A DNA stretch of 64,000 bases from Pseudomonas fluorescens (GCF_001648775.1 NZ_LVEJ01000028.1:248668-312667); one strand, 5' to 3'. Positions 23,616 through 33,374 are shown, numbered from the stretch's first letter. The notes: generated by a model not told the origin, from the letters alone. Numbers and translations are program-made.

Positions 23616-24797
23616 TCATTGCGCGTTTTGCGGGGCGGTGGCTTCCGGGGCCGGGGCCGGCGCAGGTTCCTGAGGGGGAACTGGCGGCAGTGCTTCCGGC
23701 GCGGTATCCGGTGATGCCGCAGGAATCGCCTCTTGCGTCGCAGGAGCCGTTTCAGGCGTTACCGCCGGCGCAGGGCTGGAACGGTAATCCGCGCGGCGCT
23801 TGAGCTGATACTCACGCACCGCATTGTTATGCGCATCCAGATCATCAGAGAACACATGGCTGCCGTCGCCACGCGCAACGAAGTACAGGCTCGTGCCTTC
23901 CACCGGGTTCAGCGCCGCGTGAATCGCTTCACGCCCGACCATCGCAATCGGTGTCGGTGGCAGGCCCGGGATCACGTAAGTGTTATACGCCGTTGGCTCT
24001 TTCAAATGCGCGCGGGTCAACTTGCCGGTGTAGCGATCACCCAGACCATAGATGACGGTCGGATCGGTCTGCAGTTGCATGCCCAACGCCATTCGACGCA
24101 CGAAGACGCCGGCAATCTGCCCGCGCTCCTGCGGCACGCCGGTCTCTTTCTCAACCAGCGAAGCCATGATCAACGCTTGATAAGGTTCGGTGTACGGCAC
24201 ATCGGCAGAACGGCTTTCCCATTCTTTGGCGAGGACTTCATCGAGACGATCAAAGGCTTTCTTCAGCAACTCGGCATCAGACATGCCGCGCACGAATCGG
24301 TAGGTATCGGGGAAGAAACGGCCTTCCGGGAACAAACCTTTATGACCAATTTTGGCCATGACGTCACTGTCGCTCAAACCGTTGAGGGTCTGCTCGATCT
24401 TCTCGTCTTTGGCCAATGCGGCGCGCACCTGATGGAAGTTCCAGCCCTCGACCAGCGTCAGGCTGTACTGCACCACTTCGCCACGCTTCCACAAGTCGAT
24501 CAGACCATTGACGGTCATGCCCGGTTGCATGCGGTATTCGCCGCTATGGATGGGCGTGCCGGCGAGATTGAAACGCCAGTAAACCCGCAACCAGAACGCG
24601 TCCTTGATGACGCCATCGGTTTCCAGTGAAAGGAAAGTACGGGTCGGTGTAGAGCCTTTCGGCACATCCAGCAGCTCTTCCTGCGTGATGTTCAGTGGCT
24701 GTTCCAATGCACTGTGAATCTTCCAGGCGCTGGCGCCCATCAACAGCCCTGCCAGAACCAGTCCGGTTTCCAGCAGCAGCAAAAGTTTACGTCTCAC
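23616..24797 (-). CDS. mltG: Endolytic murein transglycosylase MltG
   Basis: 393 residues. One N-terminal membrane anchor (about 5-24), a LysM-like region, then the YceG/MltG catalytic domain with Glu in MASLVEKETGVPQERGQIAG near residue 215, and QTDPTVIYGLG, YNTY-IPGLPPTPI motifs. The C-terminal 55 residues are a Pro/Ala/Glu-rich tail, longer than in E. coli and likely disordered. It cleaves nascent glycan strands to end their growth. Starts 3 bases after pabC. Confidence 0.95.
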   Translation of the reverse strand: MRRKLLLLLETGLVLAGLLMGASAWKIHSALEQPLNITQEELLDVPKGSTPTRTFLSLETDGVIKDAFWLRVYWRFNLAGTPIHSGEYRMQPGMTVNGLIDLWKRGEVVQYSLTLVEGWNFHQVRAALAKDEKIEQTLNGLSDSDVMAKIGHKGLFPEGRFFPDTYRFVRGMSDAELLKKAFDRLDEVLAKEWESRSADVPYTEPYQALIMASLVEKETGVPQERGQIAGVFVRRMALGMQLQTDPTVIYGLGDRYTGKLTRAHLKEPTAYNTYVIPGLPPTPIAMVGREAIHAALNPVEGTSLYFVARGDGSHVFSDDLDAHNNAVREYQLKRRADYRSSPAPAVTPETAPATQEAIPAASPDTAPEALPPVPPQEPAPAPAPEATAPQNAQ

Positions 24798-24800
24798 GAA

Positions 24801-25616
24801 TCAGGCATCCAGTAGGGCGCGGGCAATGGTTTGCAGTTTACGGGTGAGCGGGCCAACCGGCCAGCTCAGTGCAGCGTAGGCGCGTACCGGCCAGACGCCA
24901 TAAACGCTGTTGCAGAGAAACACTTCATCGGCCCATTGCAGCTGTTCGAGGCTGATGTCGGCGATTTGCGTGGGGATGGCCAGCGACTCGGCCTGAAACA
25001 ATATTTCGGCGCGCATCACACCGGCGACACCACAGCGCTTCAGATCCGGCGTGATCAACACACCGTCGCGCAGCAGAAACAGATTGCTGAACACCCCTTC
25101 GATCACCCGACCAGCCTGGTCGAGCATCAAGCCTTCGGCATGTTCGCTGTCCTGCCATTCGGCGCGGGCGAGAACCTGTTCCAGTCGATTGAGGTGTTTG
25201 AGTCCAGCCAGTAAAGGCTGTTTGGACAGTCGCGTGTTACACGGAAACAGGCGAACGCCTTGCTCGGCATGAACAGGCGGATAAGTCGCCGCAGGATTGC
25301 CTTGCAGAATGCGTCGGCCCGGCGCCGCCGGGTCGGGCGCATAACCGCGCAAACCGTCGCCACGGCTGAGGATGAGCTTAAGCACGCCCTCGCCCATCGC
25401 TGCTGCATAACTCAGCAGCTCATGGCGAATCAGCTCGATATCGGCCGCGATGGCCAGACGCGAGCAGCCATCGGCCAATCGCGTCAGGTGCCGATCCAGC
25501 AGGATCGGCTGGCCTCGGTGCACAGCGATGGTCTCGAACAGACCATCGCCGTAAGCCAGGCCGCGATCTTTCAGCGACAGACTGTCAGCCGGTTGACCGT
25601 CGACCCAGCAGTCCAT
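24801..25616 (-). CDS. pabC: Aminodeoxychorismate lyase PabC
   Basis: 271 residues, fold-type IV PLP enzyme. DRGLAYGDGLFETIA near residues 17-31, a Lys-containing KHLNRLEQVLARAE segment near 140-155, and EGLMLDQAGRVIEGVFSNLF (PLP phosphate region). It makes p-aminobenzoate and pyruvate from aminodeoxychorismate for folate. Start overlaps the fabF stop by one base (TGATG). The fabF-pabC-mltG-tmk-holB order is typical of gammaproteobacteria. Confidence 0.95.
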   Translation of the reverse strand: MDCWVDGQPADSLSLKDRGLAYGDGLFETIAVHRGQPILLDRHLTRLADGCSRLAIAADIELIRHELLSYAAAMGEGVLKLILSRGDGLRGYAPDPAAPGRRILQGNPAATYPPVHAEQGVRLFPCNTRLSKQPLLAGLKHLNRLEQVLARAEWQDSEHAEGLMLDQAGRVIEGVFSNLFLLRDGVLITPDLKRCGVAGVMRAEILFQAESLAIPTQIADISLEQLQWADEVFLCNSVYGVWPVRAYAALSWPVGPLTRKLQTIARALLDA

Positions 25617-26860
25617 CAGCCTGCGAACCGGCGGAATGCCAGGGTGCCGTTGGTACCACCAAACCCGAAGGAGTTGGACAGCACGACATCGATGTCCATG
25701 TTGCGCGCGGTGTGCGGCACGAAATCGAGATCGCAGCCCTCATCCGGCTCATCCAGGTTGATGGTCGGCGGTGCTACCTGGCTGTTGATCGCCAGCACGC
25801 TGAAGATCGCCTCGACCGCGCCCGCCGCACCCAACAGGTGACCGGTCATGGACTTGGTCGAGCTGACGGCGAGTTTGTAGGCGTGCTCACCGAACACCGA
25901 CTTGATCGCATTGGCTTCGGCAAGGTCGCCGGCCGGAGTCGAAGTGCCGTGGGCGTTGATGTACTGCACTTGATCGACGTTGATCTTCGCATCGCGCAGC
26001 GCATTGGTGATGCAGCGTGCAGCACCGGCGCCGTCGGCGGGTGGCGAGGTCATGTGGAACGCATCGCCACTGGTGCCGAAACCGATCAGCTCGGCGTAGA
26101 TGGTCGCGCCGCGTGCCTTGGCGTGCTCCAACTCTTCGAGAACCAGTGCACCGGCACCGTCGGACAGGACGAAGCCATCACGGCCCTTGTCCCATGGACG
26201 GCTGGCGCGAGTCGGCTCGTCGTTGCGGGTCGACAGCGCACGGGATGCGCCGAAGCCGCCCATGCCCAGACCACACGCGGCCATTTCGGCACCGCCGGCA
26301 ATCATCACGTCGGCTTCGTCGTACATGATGTTGCGCGCCGCCATGCCGATACAGTGCGTACCCGTGGTGCACGCCGTGGCGATGGCGTAGTTAGGTCCCT
26401 GTGCACCCAGGTGGATGGACAGGAAACCGGAAATCATATTGATGATCGAGCCTGGCACGAAGAATGGCGAGATTCGACGCGGGCCCGTCTCATGCAGGGT
26501 ACGACTGGTTTCTTCGATGTTGGTCAGACCGCCGATACCCGAACCCATGGCCACGCCAATGCGTTCACGGTTGGCGTCGGTGACTTCCAGACCGGCGTTG
26601 CGTACGGCTTGAAAGCCGGCAGCGAGACCGTACTGAATGAACAGGTCGAGCTTGCGCGCTTCCTTGACCGACAGGTATTCCTCGACATTGAAGCCCTTTA
26701 CCGAGCCGCCAAAGCGGGTGGAATAGGCAGAAAGGTCGGTGTGTTCGATCAGACCAATGCCACTGCGGCCAGCCAGAATGCCCTGCCAACTGCTCGGCAC
26801 ATCCGTGCCCAGTGGCGACAACATACCCATACCGGTGACTACGACGCGTCTACGCGACAC
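25616..26860 (-). CDS. fabF: Beta-ketoacyl-ACP synthase II FabF
   Basis: 414 residues. Cys164 in ATACTTGTH, His in INAHGTSTP and His in TGHLLGAAGA form the KAS II catalytic triad. I chose GTG at 26858-26860 because AAGGAGAG precedes it at good spacing and the length then equals P. aeruginosa FabF1; a longer in-frame reading is possible but unsupported. It extends acyl-ACP, including the step from C16:1 to C18:1. A bidirectional terminator separates it from acpP. Confidence 0.95.
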   Translation of the reverse strand: MSRRRVVVTGMGMLSPLGTDVPSSWQGILAGRSGIGLIEHTDLSAYSTRFGGSVKGFNVEEYLSVKEARKLDLFIQYGLAAGFQAVRNAGLEVTDANRERIGVAMGSGIGGLTNIEETSRTLHETGPRRISPFFVPGSIINMISGFLSIHLGAQGPNYAIATACTTGTHCIGMAARNIMYDEADVMIAGGAEMAACGLGMGGFGASRALSTRNDEPTRASRPWDKGRDGFVLSDGAGALVLEELEHAKARGATIYAELIGFGTSGDAFHMTSPPADGAGAARCITNALRDAKINVDQVQYINAHGTSTPAGDLAEANAIKSVFGEHAYKLAVSSTKSMTGHLLGAAGAVEAIFSVLAINSQVAPPTINLDEPDEGCDLDFVPHTARNMDIDVVLSNSFGFGGTNGTLAFRRFAG

Positions 26861-26907
26861 AGCACTCTCCTTTTTCAAATGACGACGACTTTGCATCAGG
26901 CCTAAAG

Positions 26908-26942
26908 AAAAAACCGCACGCCATGATGGCAGTGCGGTTTTT
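26908..26942. terminator. Terminator hairpin between acpP and fabF
   Basis: AAAAAACCGCAC ... GTGCGGTTTTTT with an inner GCCAT/ATGGC pairing, so the stem works in both directions. On the minus strand it follows acpP and probably limits read-through, giving separate high-level acpP mRNA. Confidence 0.85.
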
Positions 26943-26971
26943 CCATGACAGCAAACAACGATTACAAACTA

Positions 26972-27208
26972 TTACGCCTGGTGGCTAGTAACGTAGTCGA
27001 TTGCAGCTTGTACAGTAGTGATCTTCTCAGCTTCTTCGTCAGGGATTTCGGTCTCGAATTCCTCTTCCAGAGCCATCACCAGCTCAACGGTGTCAAGGGA
27101 GTCGGCACCCAGGTCTTCTACGAAGGAAGCAGTGTTAACCACTTCTTCTTCTTTAACACCCAGTTGCTCGGCAACGATTTTCTTGACGCGCTCTTCGATG
27201 GTGCTCAT
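26972..27208 (-). CDS. acpP: Acyl carrier protein
   Basis: 78 residues, strongly acidic. Ser37 in GADSLDTVEL is the 4'-phosphopantetheine site. The E. coli-like sequence carries acyl chains through all steps of fatty acid synthesis. A 196-base gap lies upstream (27209-27404) with AT-rich promoter-like sequence and a TTTCAGTT-TTTC-AACTGAAA hairpin at 27275-27294, suggesting a separate promoter, as is usual for this abundant protein. Confidence 0.97.
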   Translation of the reverse strand: MSTIEERVKKIVAEQLGVKEEEVVNTASFVEDLGADSLDTVELVMALEEEFETEIPDEEAEKITTVQAAIDYVTSHQA

Positions 27209-27404
27209 ACCTTGTTTTCACTCCTAATGGACAAATTCAGGCAGCTGGCCAGTGGGTAAGTGTATAGAAAGACTTTTCAGTTTTTCAACTGAAAGCTTCA
27301 CTCCTCAAACCCTGCAGCCCTCTGCCTATAAATAGATTGCAGCTTTATAACGGATTTTAGACAGCTCGTATGACATTTTTTTGAAGCAATCCGTCACATT
27401 TTAC

Positions 27405-28148
27405 TTACATGTACATCCCACCGTTCACCGGGATTGTAGCCCCAGTGACGTATGCCGCACCGTCGGATGCAAGAAAAGCGACCACAGACGCGATCTCTTG
27501 AGCTTGTCCCAGACGACCCAGCGGAATCTGCGTCTGCAAGGCTTCACGCTGTGCTTCAGGCAGCTCGCGCGTCATGTCGGTGTCGATGAACCCTGGGGTT
27601 ACCGAGTTGACCGTAATCGAACGCGAACCGACTTCACGCGCCATCGCACGGCTGAAACCTTCCAGACCGGCCTTGGCGGCTGCATAGTTTACTTGGCCAG
27701 CGTTGCCCATGGCACCCACCACCGAGCCAATACTGATAATTCGCCCCCAACGCGCCTTGGTCATGCCGCGCAGAACGCCCTTGGACAGGCGATACAGACT
27801 GTTCAGGTTGGTATCGATCACGTCGTACCACTCGTCGTCTTTCATGCGCATCATCAGGTTATCGCGGGTGATGCCGGCATTATTGACCAGGATCGCCACT
27901 GGCGCACCAAACTGCTCCTGAATGCCCGCCAGCACAGCACTGACCGATTCATCGCTGGTAACGTTGAGCTCAAAACCTGCGCCCTGAATACCGTTTTCCT
28001 TCAGGGTTGCAGCGATACGCTCAGCGCCCGAAGCGGAAGTCGCGGTGCCAATGACGATGGCGCCCTGACGACCCAGCTCCAGTGCGATAGCCTGGCCGAT
28101 ACCGCGGCTTGCACCGGTGACCAGTGCAACTTTACCTTGCAGACTCAT
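27405..28148 (-). CDS. fabG: 3-oxoacyl-ACP reductase FabG
   Basis: 247 residues. SDR motifs TGASRGIG at 11-18, NNAG at 89-92, Ser142, Tyr155 and Lys159 (YAAAK). NADPH-dependent reduction of 3-oxoacyl-ACP. ATG at 28146-28148 with AGGAG upstream; 16 bases after fabD. Confidence 0.96.
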   Translation of the reverse strand: MSLQGKVALVTGASRGIGQAIALELGRQGAIVIGTATSASGAERIAATLKENGIQGAGFELNVTSDESVSAVLAGIQEQFGAPVAILVNNAGITRDNLMMRMKDDEWYDVIDTNLNSLYRLSKGVLRGMTKARWGRIISIGSVVGAMGNAGQVNYAAAKAGLEGFSRAMAREVGSRSITVNSVTPGFIDTDMTRELPEAQREALQTQIPLGRLGQAQEIASVVAFLASDGAAYVTGATIPVNGGMYM

Positions 28149-28164
28149 GCAAGTTTCTCCTGAT

Positions 28165-29103
28165 TCAGGCTTGCGCTGCGCGAGCGGCAGCGAAAGCGTC
28201 TGGGGTATTGAGGTTGGAAGTCGCCACGCCTTCGGCGCAGCGCTTGTTCAGACCGGCCAGGACTTTGCCCGGGCCGCATTCGACCAGATTGGTCGCGCCT
28301 TTGGCAGCGAGAGTCTGTACCGACTCGACCCAGCGCACTGGCTTGTACAGTTGTTCGAGCAGATCACGCTTGAGGGTTTCCAGATCGGCTGGCACTTGCG
28401 CGCTGACGTTCTGTACCACCGGGATCTGCGGCGCCTGCCAGTCGATGGCGGCGATGGATTCGGCAAAACGCTCGGCAGCCGGACGCATCAGTTCACAGTG
28501 CGAAGGCACGCTCACTGGCAATGGCATGGCGCGCTTGGCACCACGGGCCTTGCAGCCTTCAATGGCGCGCTCGACAGCAGCCTTGGCGCCGGCGATCACT
28601 ACCTGACCCGGCGAGTTGAAGTTGACCGCACTGACCACCTCGCCTTGCGCAGCTTCTGCACAGGCTGCCAGCACGTCAGCGTCTTCCAGACCGAGAATGG
28701 CGGCCATGCCACCCTGCCCGGCCGGCACCGCTTCCTGCATCAGTTGACCACGGCGCTCAACGAGCTTCACCGCGTCAGCCAGCGCCAGGCTGCCAGCGGC
28801 AACCAGCGCGCTGTATTCGCCCAGGCTGTGACCGGCGACAAAGGCCGGACGCGCGCCGCCTTCAGCCAGCCACAGACGCCACAGGGCGATCGAAGCGGTC
28901 AGAATGGCCGGTTGGGTTTTATCGGTTTGATTGAGCAGCTCCTCCGGGCCCTGCTGGGTCAATGCCCACAGGTCATAGCCCAGAGCCGCAGAGGCTTCTT
29001 TGAAAGTTTCGAGGATCAACGGATATTCCGCGCCCAGCTCGGCCAGCATGCCGAGGGACTGCGAACCCTGTCCTGGAAAGACGAATGCGAGGGAAGCAGA
29101 CAT
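28165..29103 (-). CDS. fabD: Malonyl-CoA:ACP transacylase FabD
   Basis: 312 residues. FPGQGSQ at 9-15, catalytic Ser93 in GHSLGEY, and His in VPSHCELM near residue 200. It loads malonyl groups onto ACP. ATG at 29101-29103 is preferred (AGGGG upstream, length equal to the family norm); an upstream in-frame extension is unlikely. Confidence 0.95.
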   Translation of the reverse strand: MSASLAFVFPGQGSQSLGMLAELGAEYPLILETFKEASAALGYDLWALTQQGPEELLNQTDKTQPAILTASIALWRLWLAEGGARPAFVAGHSLGEYSALVAAGSLALADAVKLVERRGQLMQEAVPAGQGGMAAILGLEDADVLAACAEAAQGEVVSAVNFNSPGQVVIAGAKAAVERAIEGCKARGAKRAMPLPVSVPSHCELMRPAAERFAESIAAIDWQAPQIPVVQNVSAQVPADLETLKRDLLEQLYKPVRWVESVQTLAAKGATNLVECGPGKVLAGLNKRCAEGVATSNLNTPDAFAAARAAQA

Positions 29104-29226
29104 GTAACAAGCCCCTAATGATCTTGTCGTCGGAGAATGACGCCCCACTGGGGGACGCAAGAAACTGACAGTTGGATGGCCCTTTGAACCGGGCGGTCAC
29201 ATTTAAGCATTGTCCGACGAAAACGC

Positions 29227-30237
29227 CTAAGACAACAAATCCTCCAGACGACCGTGGAGGCGTTCGGGCAAGTTCTCTTGAATCTCGATCAGCGCACGCT
29301 GGATCGCACTCTGAAAGCCCTGAACCCCGGCCGAACCGTGACTTTTCACGACGATGCCCTGCAACCCGAGAAAGCTTGCGCCATTATGTCGCGCCGGCGC
29401 CAGGTCAGCCTGCAAGCGCTTCATCAGCGGCAATGCCAAGGCGCCGACCGCACGGGAAGCGACGTTCTTTTTGAACAGCGCCTCGATGCGCGCGGCAATC
29501 ATCGTCGCCAGCCCTTCGCTGGACTTGAGCAGGATGTTGCCGACAAAGCCGTCACAGACCACCACATCCGCTTCGCCGCGATACAGACCATCGCCTTCGA
29601 CAAAACCGATGTAGTTGATGCCTCGGGCCGCCTGCAACAACGTCGCCGCCAGTTTGACCTGCTGGTTACCCTTGATGTCTTCAGTACCGATGTTCAACAG
29701 CGCAACACGCGGACGGACAATCCCCAGCGTTTGCGCCGCCACTGAGCCCATCACCGCAAATTGCAGCAGATGCTCGGCACTGCAATCGACGTTGGCGCCC
29801 AGATCGAGCAACTGGCAATAGCCCTTCTGCGTCGGAATCGCCGCCACCATCGCCGGGCGATCGATACCCGGCAAGGTCTTCAAGACGAATCGCGACAACG
29901 CCATCAACGCACCGGTATTGCCAGCACTGACACAGGCCTGCGCCTTGCCATCACGCACCAGCTCAAGGGCAACACGCATCGACGAGTCCGGCTTGCCACG
30001 CAAGGCCTGGGTCGGTTTTTCGTCCATGGTGATGACTTCGCTGGCCGCAACAATAGTCAGGCGCGCGCGATCGGCAGCCGATTGGCCATGGATCAATTCT
30101 TCAAGAAGGGTGGGTTGACCGACGAGGGTCAGGTGCAGCGAGGGCGTAGCAGAAAGGCAAGCAAGGCTGGCCTGAACAATGCTGCGGGGACCGAAGTCCC
30201 CGCCCATTGCGTCAATCGCGATGACTTGAGCGGACAA
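29227..30237 (-). CDS. plsX: Phosphate acyltransferase PlsX
   Basis: 336 residues. IAIDAMGGDFGP at the start, SAGNTGALMALSRF near residue 105, and DGFVGNILLKSSEG near 225 are PlsX signatures. It makes acyl-phosphate from acyl-ACP for phospholipid synthesis. It follows rpmF after 4 bases; the 123-base gap before fabD shows no strong terminator. Confidence 0.96.
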   Translation of the reverse strand: MSAQVIAIDAMGGDFGPRSIVQASLACLSATPSLHLTLVGQPTLLEELIHGQSAADRARLTIVAASEVITMDEKPTQALRGKPDSSMRVALELVRDGKAQACVSAGNTGALMALSRFVLKTLPGIDRPAMVAAIPTQKGYCQLLDLGANVDCSAEHLLQFAVMGSVAAQTLGIVRPRVALLNIGTEDIKGNQQVKLAATLLQAARGINYIGFVEGDGLYRGEADVVVCDGFVGNILLKSSEGLATMIAARIEALFKKNVASRAVGALALPLMKRLQADLAPARHNGASFLGLQGIVVKSHGSAGVQGFQSAIQRALIEIQENLPERLHGRLEDLLS

Positions 30238-30241
30238 GTGA

Positions 30242-30424
30242 TTACTCGTCAGCGCCCTTGTCGATCACTTTACGGCCACGGTATACGCCTTCTGGCGATA
30301 CGTGGTGACGCAGGTGAACTTCACCAGTGGTTTTTTCTACAGACAGGGTGCTAGCCTCGAGAGCGTCGTGCGAACGGCGCATGTCACGGGCAGAGCGGGA
30401 TTTTTTGTTCTGCTGAACAGCCAT
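30242..30424 (-). CDS. rpmF: 50S ribosomal protein L32
   Basis: 60 residues. [20 protein letters not shown] is the typical L32 N-terminus; no zinc cysteines are present, as in other gammaproteobacteria. Starts 13 bases after the YceD gene, the usual yceD-rpmF-plsX order. Confidence 0.97.
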
Positions 30425-30437
30425 AATTGATTAACTC

Positions 30438-30965
30438 CTAAACGTTTGGGTCACGCTTTAACTGCGCCAATACACTGAACGGGTTGGACCGCGTTGACTC
30501 GTCCTCGCTCGGTTCGGGCTCATCGAGACCCGCCGGCTGCTGGCATTCTTCCGGATGATGAGCAGGCACAATGGGCAAGGCGAGCAGAAGCTCCTCCTCG
30601 ATCAGTGACTGCAGATCCAATGGATCTTCGCCCAGTTCCAGCACGTCATAACCTTTCGGCAACGACTGGGTATTCGCACCCTCTTTCACCACAGCATAAC
30701 TGCATTCGCTGTGGATCGGCAGGGTGACCAGCTCAAGACAACGCTGGCAAACCATTTTGACTTCGGTGTCGATAAAGCTGTGGATCACCACAGATTTACG
30801 TTCATCTCGTTCAAAAACGAATTTCGCCTGCACCGTACCGACATTGTCGGAAAGCGGGTCGCAGAGTCTCTCCAAATCGGCCAGCAGCATTTCACCTTGA
30901 AGGGTGGTGCCACGATCAGCCAATTTGCGCGGGTCAACGTGAGATGGAATCGGGTCATTCAACAT
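30438..30965 (-). CDS. yceD: YceD/DUF177-family protein
   Basis: 175 residues. CxRCLE motif in VCQRCLELV near residue 82 and the acidic DVLELGEDPLDLQSLIEEELLLALP segment are DUF177 hallmarks. These proteins are linked to 23S rRNA accumulation in other bacteria and plants. ATG at 30963-30965 is chosen over one eight codons upstream, for family length. First gene of the minus-strand block, divergent from maf with 105 bases between. Confidence 0.93.
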   Translation of the reverse strand: MLNDPIPSHVDPRKLADRGTTLQGEMLLADLERLCDPLSDNVGTVQAKFVFERDERKSVVIHSFIDTEVKMVCQRCLELVTLPIHSECSYAVVKEGANTQSLPKGYDVLELGEDPLDLQSLIEEELLLALPIVPAHHPEECQQPAGLDEPEPSEDESTRSNPFSVLAQLKRDPNV

Positions 30966-31070
30966 AGGCGCAGCATTATAGGGATGCACCCACCCATGTC
31001 AAAGGAAATTGTGCCCTGTCCGTCACTTGCGTGCATCCGCTAGAATTCGCACCTGCCTCAGGAGACGCGA

Positions 31071-31649
31071 ATGCTGCCTTTATTACTCGCCTCAAGCTCG
31101 ACCTATCGTCGCGAATTGCTCGCCCGTCTGCACCTGCCGTTCGTCTGCTCCTCGCCGGATATCGATGAAAGCCATCGTTCGGGCGAGTCAGCCATCGAGC
31201 TGGTCAAACGCCTCGCCGAACAAAAAGCCCGGGCGCTGGCCGACAGCCACCCCGCTCATCTGATTATCGGCTCGGACCAGGTTGCGGTGCTCGATGAACA
31301 GATCATCGGCAAGCCGCACACCTTCGAGAAGGCCCGCGAGCAACTGATGGCTGCCAGCGGCGCCAGCGTGACATTCCTGACCGGTCTGGCGCTGCTCAAC
31401 AGCCAGACCGGCCAGTGCCAAGTCGACTGCGTGCCGTTCACCGTACACATGCGCCAGCTCGATCAGGCGCGCGTCGAGCGCTATCTGCGCATCGAGCAGC
31501 CCTATGACTGCGCAGGCAGCTTCAAGGCCGAGGGACTGGGCGTGAGCCTGTTTCAATCCACCGCGGGCCCTGACGCCACCAGCCTGATCGGCCTGCCGCT
31601 GATTCGCCTGATCGACATGCTGCTGGCGGAAGGCGTGCAAATCCCCTGA
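31071..31649 (+). CDS. maf: Maf-family nucleoside triphosphate pyrophosphatase (YceF subfamily)
   Basis: 192 residues. LLLASSSTYRRELLARL at the N-terminus, SPDIDES, LIIGSDQV, and GSFKAEGLG with the later GLPL are Maf signatures; the Glu-Gly/Phe-Lys pattern suits the YceF branch that acts on m7GTP. A house-cleaning enzyme. ATG at 31071 with AGGAGAC upstream; ends at a bidirectional terminator. Confidence 0.93.
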   Translation: MLPLLLASSSTYRRELLARLHLPFVCSSPDIDESHRSGESAIELVKRLAEQKARALADSHPAHLIIGSDQVAVLDEQIIGKPHTFEKAREQLMAASGASVTFLTGLALLNSQTGQCQVDCVPFTVHMRQLDQARVERYLRIEQPYDCAGSFKAEGLGVSLFQSTAGPDATSLIGLPLIRLIDMLLAEGVQIP

Positions 31650-31654
31650 CCTAC

Positions 31655-31684
31655 AAAAAACCGGCCATCGAGGCCGGTTTTTTT
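31655..31684. terminator. Bidirectional terminator between maf and sppA
   Basis: AAAAAACCGGCC - ATCGA - GGCCGGTTTTTTT, serving the convergent maf (+) and sppA (-) genes. Confidence 0.92.
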
Positions 31685-31697
31685 ATGCAGCGAGCGC

Positions 31698-32687
31698 TTA
31701 GCGCAACGAAGGCCCGTGGAAACCCATCCACATCGCCAACTGCTCAGCCACGCTGGCACCCAGCTTCTTCGAGAAGCGATCGAACGGCGATTCCTGAACG
31801 GTGAAGTCGACCAGCTCTTTCTCGCCAATCACATCACGCGCCACCGAACTGGCATTGCCCAGCCCGTCGATCAAACCCAGCGGCAACGCCTGCTCACCCG
31901 ACCAGACCAGCCCGGAGAACAGCTCCGGATGCTCTTTGTCTTTCAGGCGATCGCCACGCCCCTGCTTGACGCTGTTGATGAACTGCTTGTGCGTGGTATC
32001 CAGCACGCTCTGCCAGAACGCCGTTTCTTCGGGCTTCTGCGGCTGGAACGGATCGAGGAACGACTTGTGCTCGCCCGAGGTGTACGTACGACGCTCGACA
32101 CCCAGCTTCTCCATGGTGCCGACAAAGCCGTAACCGGCCGCCGTCACACCAATGGAACCCACCAGACTCGCCTTGTCGGCGTAGATCTGATCCGCGGCAC
32201 TGGCGATGTAATAAGCACCGGACGCACCCAGATCGGAAATCACCGCGTACAGCTTGATCTCCGGATGCAGGCCACGCAGGCGCTTGATCTCGTCATACAC
32301 ATAACCGGACTGCACCGGACTGCCGCCAGGGCTGTTGATCCGCAGGATCACACCCTTGACCTTCTTGTCCTCAAACGCTGCGCGCAGGCTCCCGACAATA
32401 TTGTCGGCACTGGCCGGTTCCTTGTCGGCGATCATGCCAGTGACGTCGATCAGCGCGGTGTAGTTCGGGCCGCGCGTTGCGCTCTTTTCCATGTCCATTA
32501 ACGGCGTGAACAGGATCAGTGCGACGAACAGATAAACAAACGTCAGCAGCTTGAAGAAGATCCCCCAACGTCGTGAACGACGCTGCTCCTGCACGCCGGC
32601 GAGCAGCGTTTTTTCCAACAGCTTCCAGCTTTTCTGATCACCGTCGTCGGCACTTGCCTTGGCCGGTGCTTTCCATTCGTCGGTCAT
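31698..32687 (-). CDS. sppA: S49-family signal peptide peptidase (SppA/SohB type)
   Basis: 329 residues. One membrane segment near residues 48-66 after a basic cytoplasmic N-terminus, then an S49 peptidase domain: ILRINSPGGSPVQSG, SDLGASGAYYIASAAD (nucleophile Ser) and LVGSIGV. The single-domain length matches the SohB/short SppA type rather than the 600-residue E. coli SppA. ATG at 32685-32687 preferred over a GTG three codons upstream. Degrades cleaved signal peptides in the membrane. Confidence 0.92.
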   Translation of the reverse strand: MTDEWKAPAKASADDGDQKSWKLLEKTLLAGVQEQRRSRRWGIFFKLLTFVYLFVALILFTPLMDMEKSATRGPNYTALIDVTGMIADKEPASADNIVGSLRAAFEDKKVKGVILRINSPGGSPVQSGYVYDEIKRLRGLHPEIKLYAVISDLGASGAYYIASAADQIYADKASLVGSIGVTAAGYGFVGTMEKLGVERRTYTSGEHKSFLDPFQPQKPEETAFWQSVLDTTHKQFINSVKQGRGDRLKDKEHPELFSGLVWSGEQALPLGLIDGLGNASSVARDVIGEKELVDFTVQESPFDRFSKKLGASVAEQLAMWMGFHGPSLR

Positions 32688-32711
32688 GCCATCCACCCCA
32701 GCAAAAACGTA

Positions 32712-33374
32712 TTAAGCCTGCTGCGCGAGCCAGGCATGCAATTCACAAAAACGGTCAATCGACAGGCGCGGTCCGTACTGCTGCAGCGATTCGATCGATT
32801 GCGCGCCATAACTGACCGCCACCGAATCCATCCCCGCATTGCGCGCCATCAGCAGATCGAAGGACGAGTCGCCGACCATCAGCGCTTGTTCGGCACGCAC
32901 ACCGCAATGCGCAAGGATCTGCTCCAGCATCAGAGGGTGTGGCTTGCTGGCAGTTTCATCGGCAGCGCGAGTGATATCGAAATACGCCTCCCAGCCATTG
33001 GCCTTGAGCACCCGATCGAGCCCACGACGATTCTTGCCTGTCGCGACGGCCAGGTGATAACCCTGCTCACGAAAGGACGCCATCGACTCGACGACGCCTT
33101 CGAATAAAGGCGAAGGCACGGCTTCTGCGGCGATGTAGTGGTCAGCGTAATACTCGCGAAACAAGGTCATTTCGGCATCGCTGATCTCGGGATACAGCGT
33201 GCGAATCGCCTCGGGCAAGCCCAGACCGATAATGCCTTTGACGGCAAAGTCATCGCGCAACTCGAAACCGGAACGCCCGGACGCCGAGTGCATCGCCTCG
33301 ACAATCCGATGAATGGAGTCGGCCAGCGTGCCGTCCCAATCGAAAATCAGCAGCTTGTAATCAGATGGGCGCAC
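32712..33374 (-). CDS. HAD-family phosphatase, Gph-like
   Basis: 220 residues. HAD motif I FDWDGTLADS at 10-19, motif II ATGKNRRG, motif III Lys in ASKPHPLML, motif IV VGDSSFDLLMA, with a helical cap between. Resembles phosphoglycolate phosphatases, but substrate is uncertain. The start is GTG at 33372-33374, overlapping the rluC stop by 14 bases and preceded by GGAG at 8 bases. Coupled rluC-HAD-sppA order is usual for Pseudomonas. Confidence 0.9.
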   Translation of the reverse strand: MRPSDYKLLIFDWDGTLADSIHRIVEAMHSASGRSGFELRDDFAVKGIIGLGLPEAIRTLYPEISDAEMTLFREYYADHYIAAEAVPSPLFEGVVESMASFREQGYHLAVATGKNRRGLDRVLKANGWEAYFDITRAADETASKPHPLMLEQILAHCGVRAEQALMVGDSSFDLLMARNAGMDSVAVSYGAQSIESLQQYGPRLSIDRFCELHAWLAQQA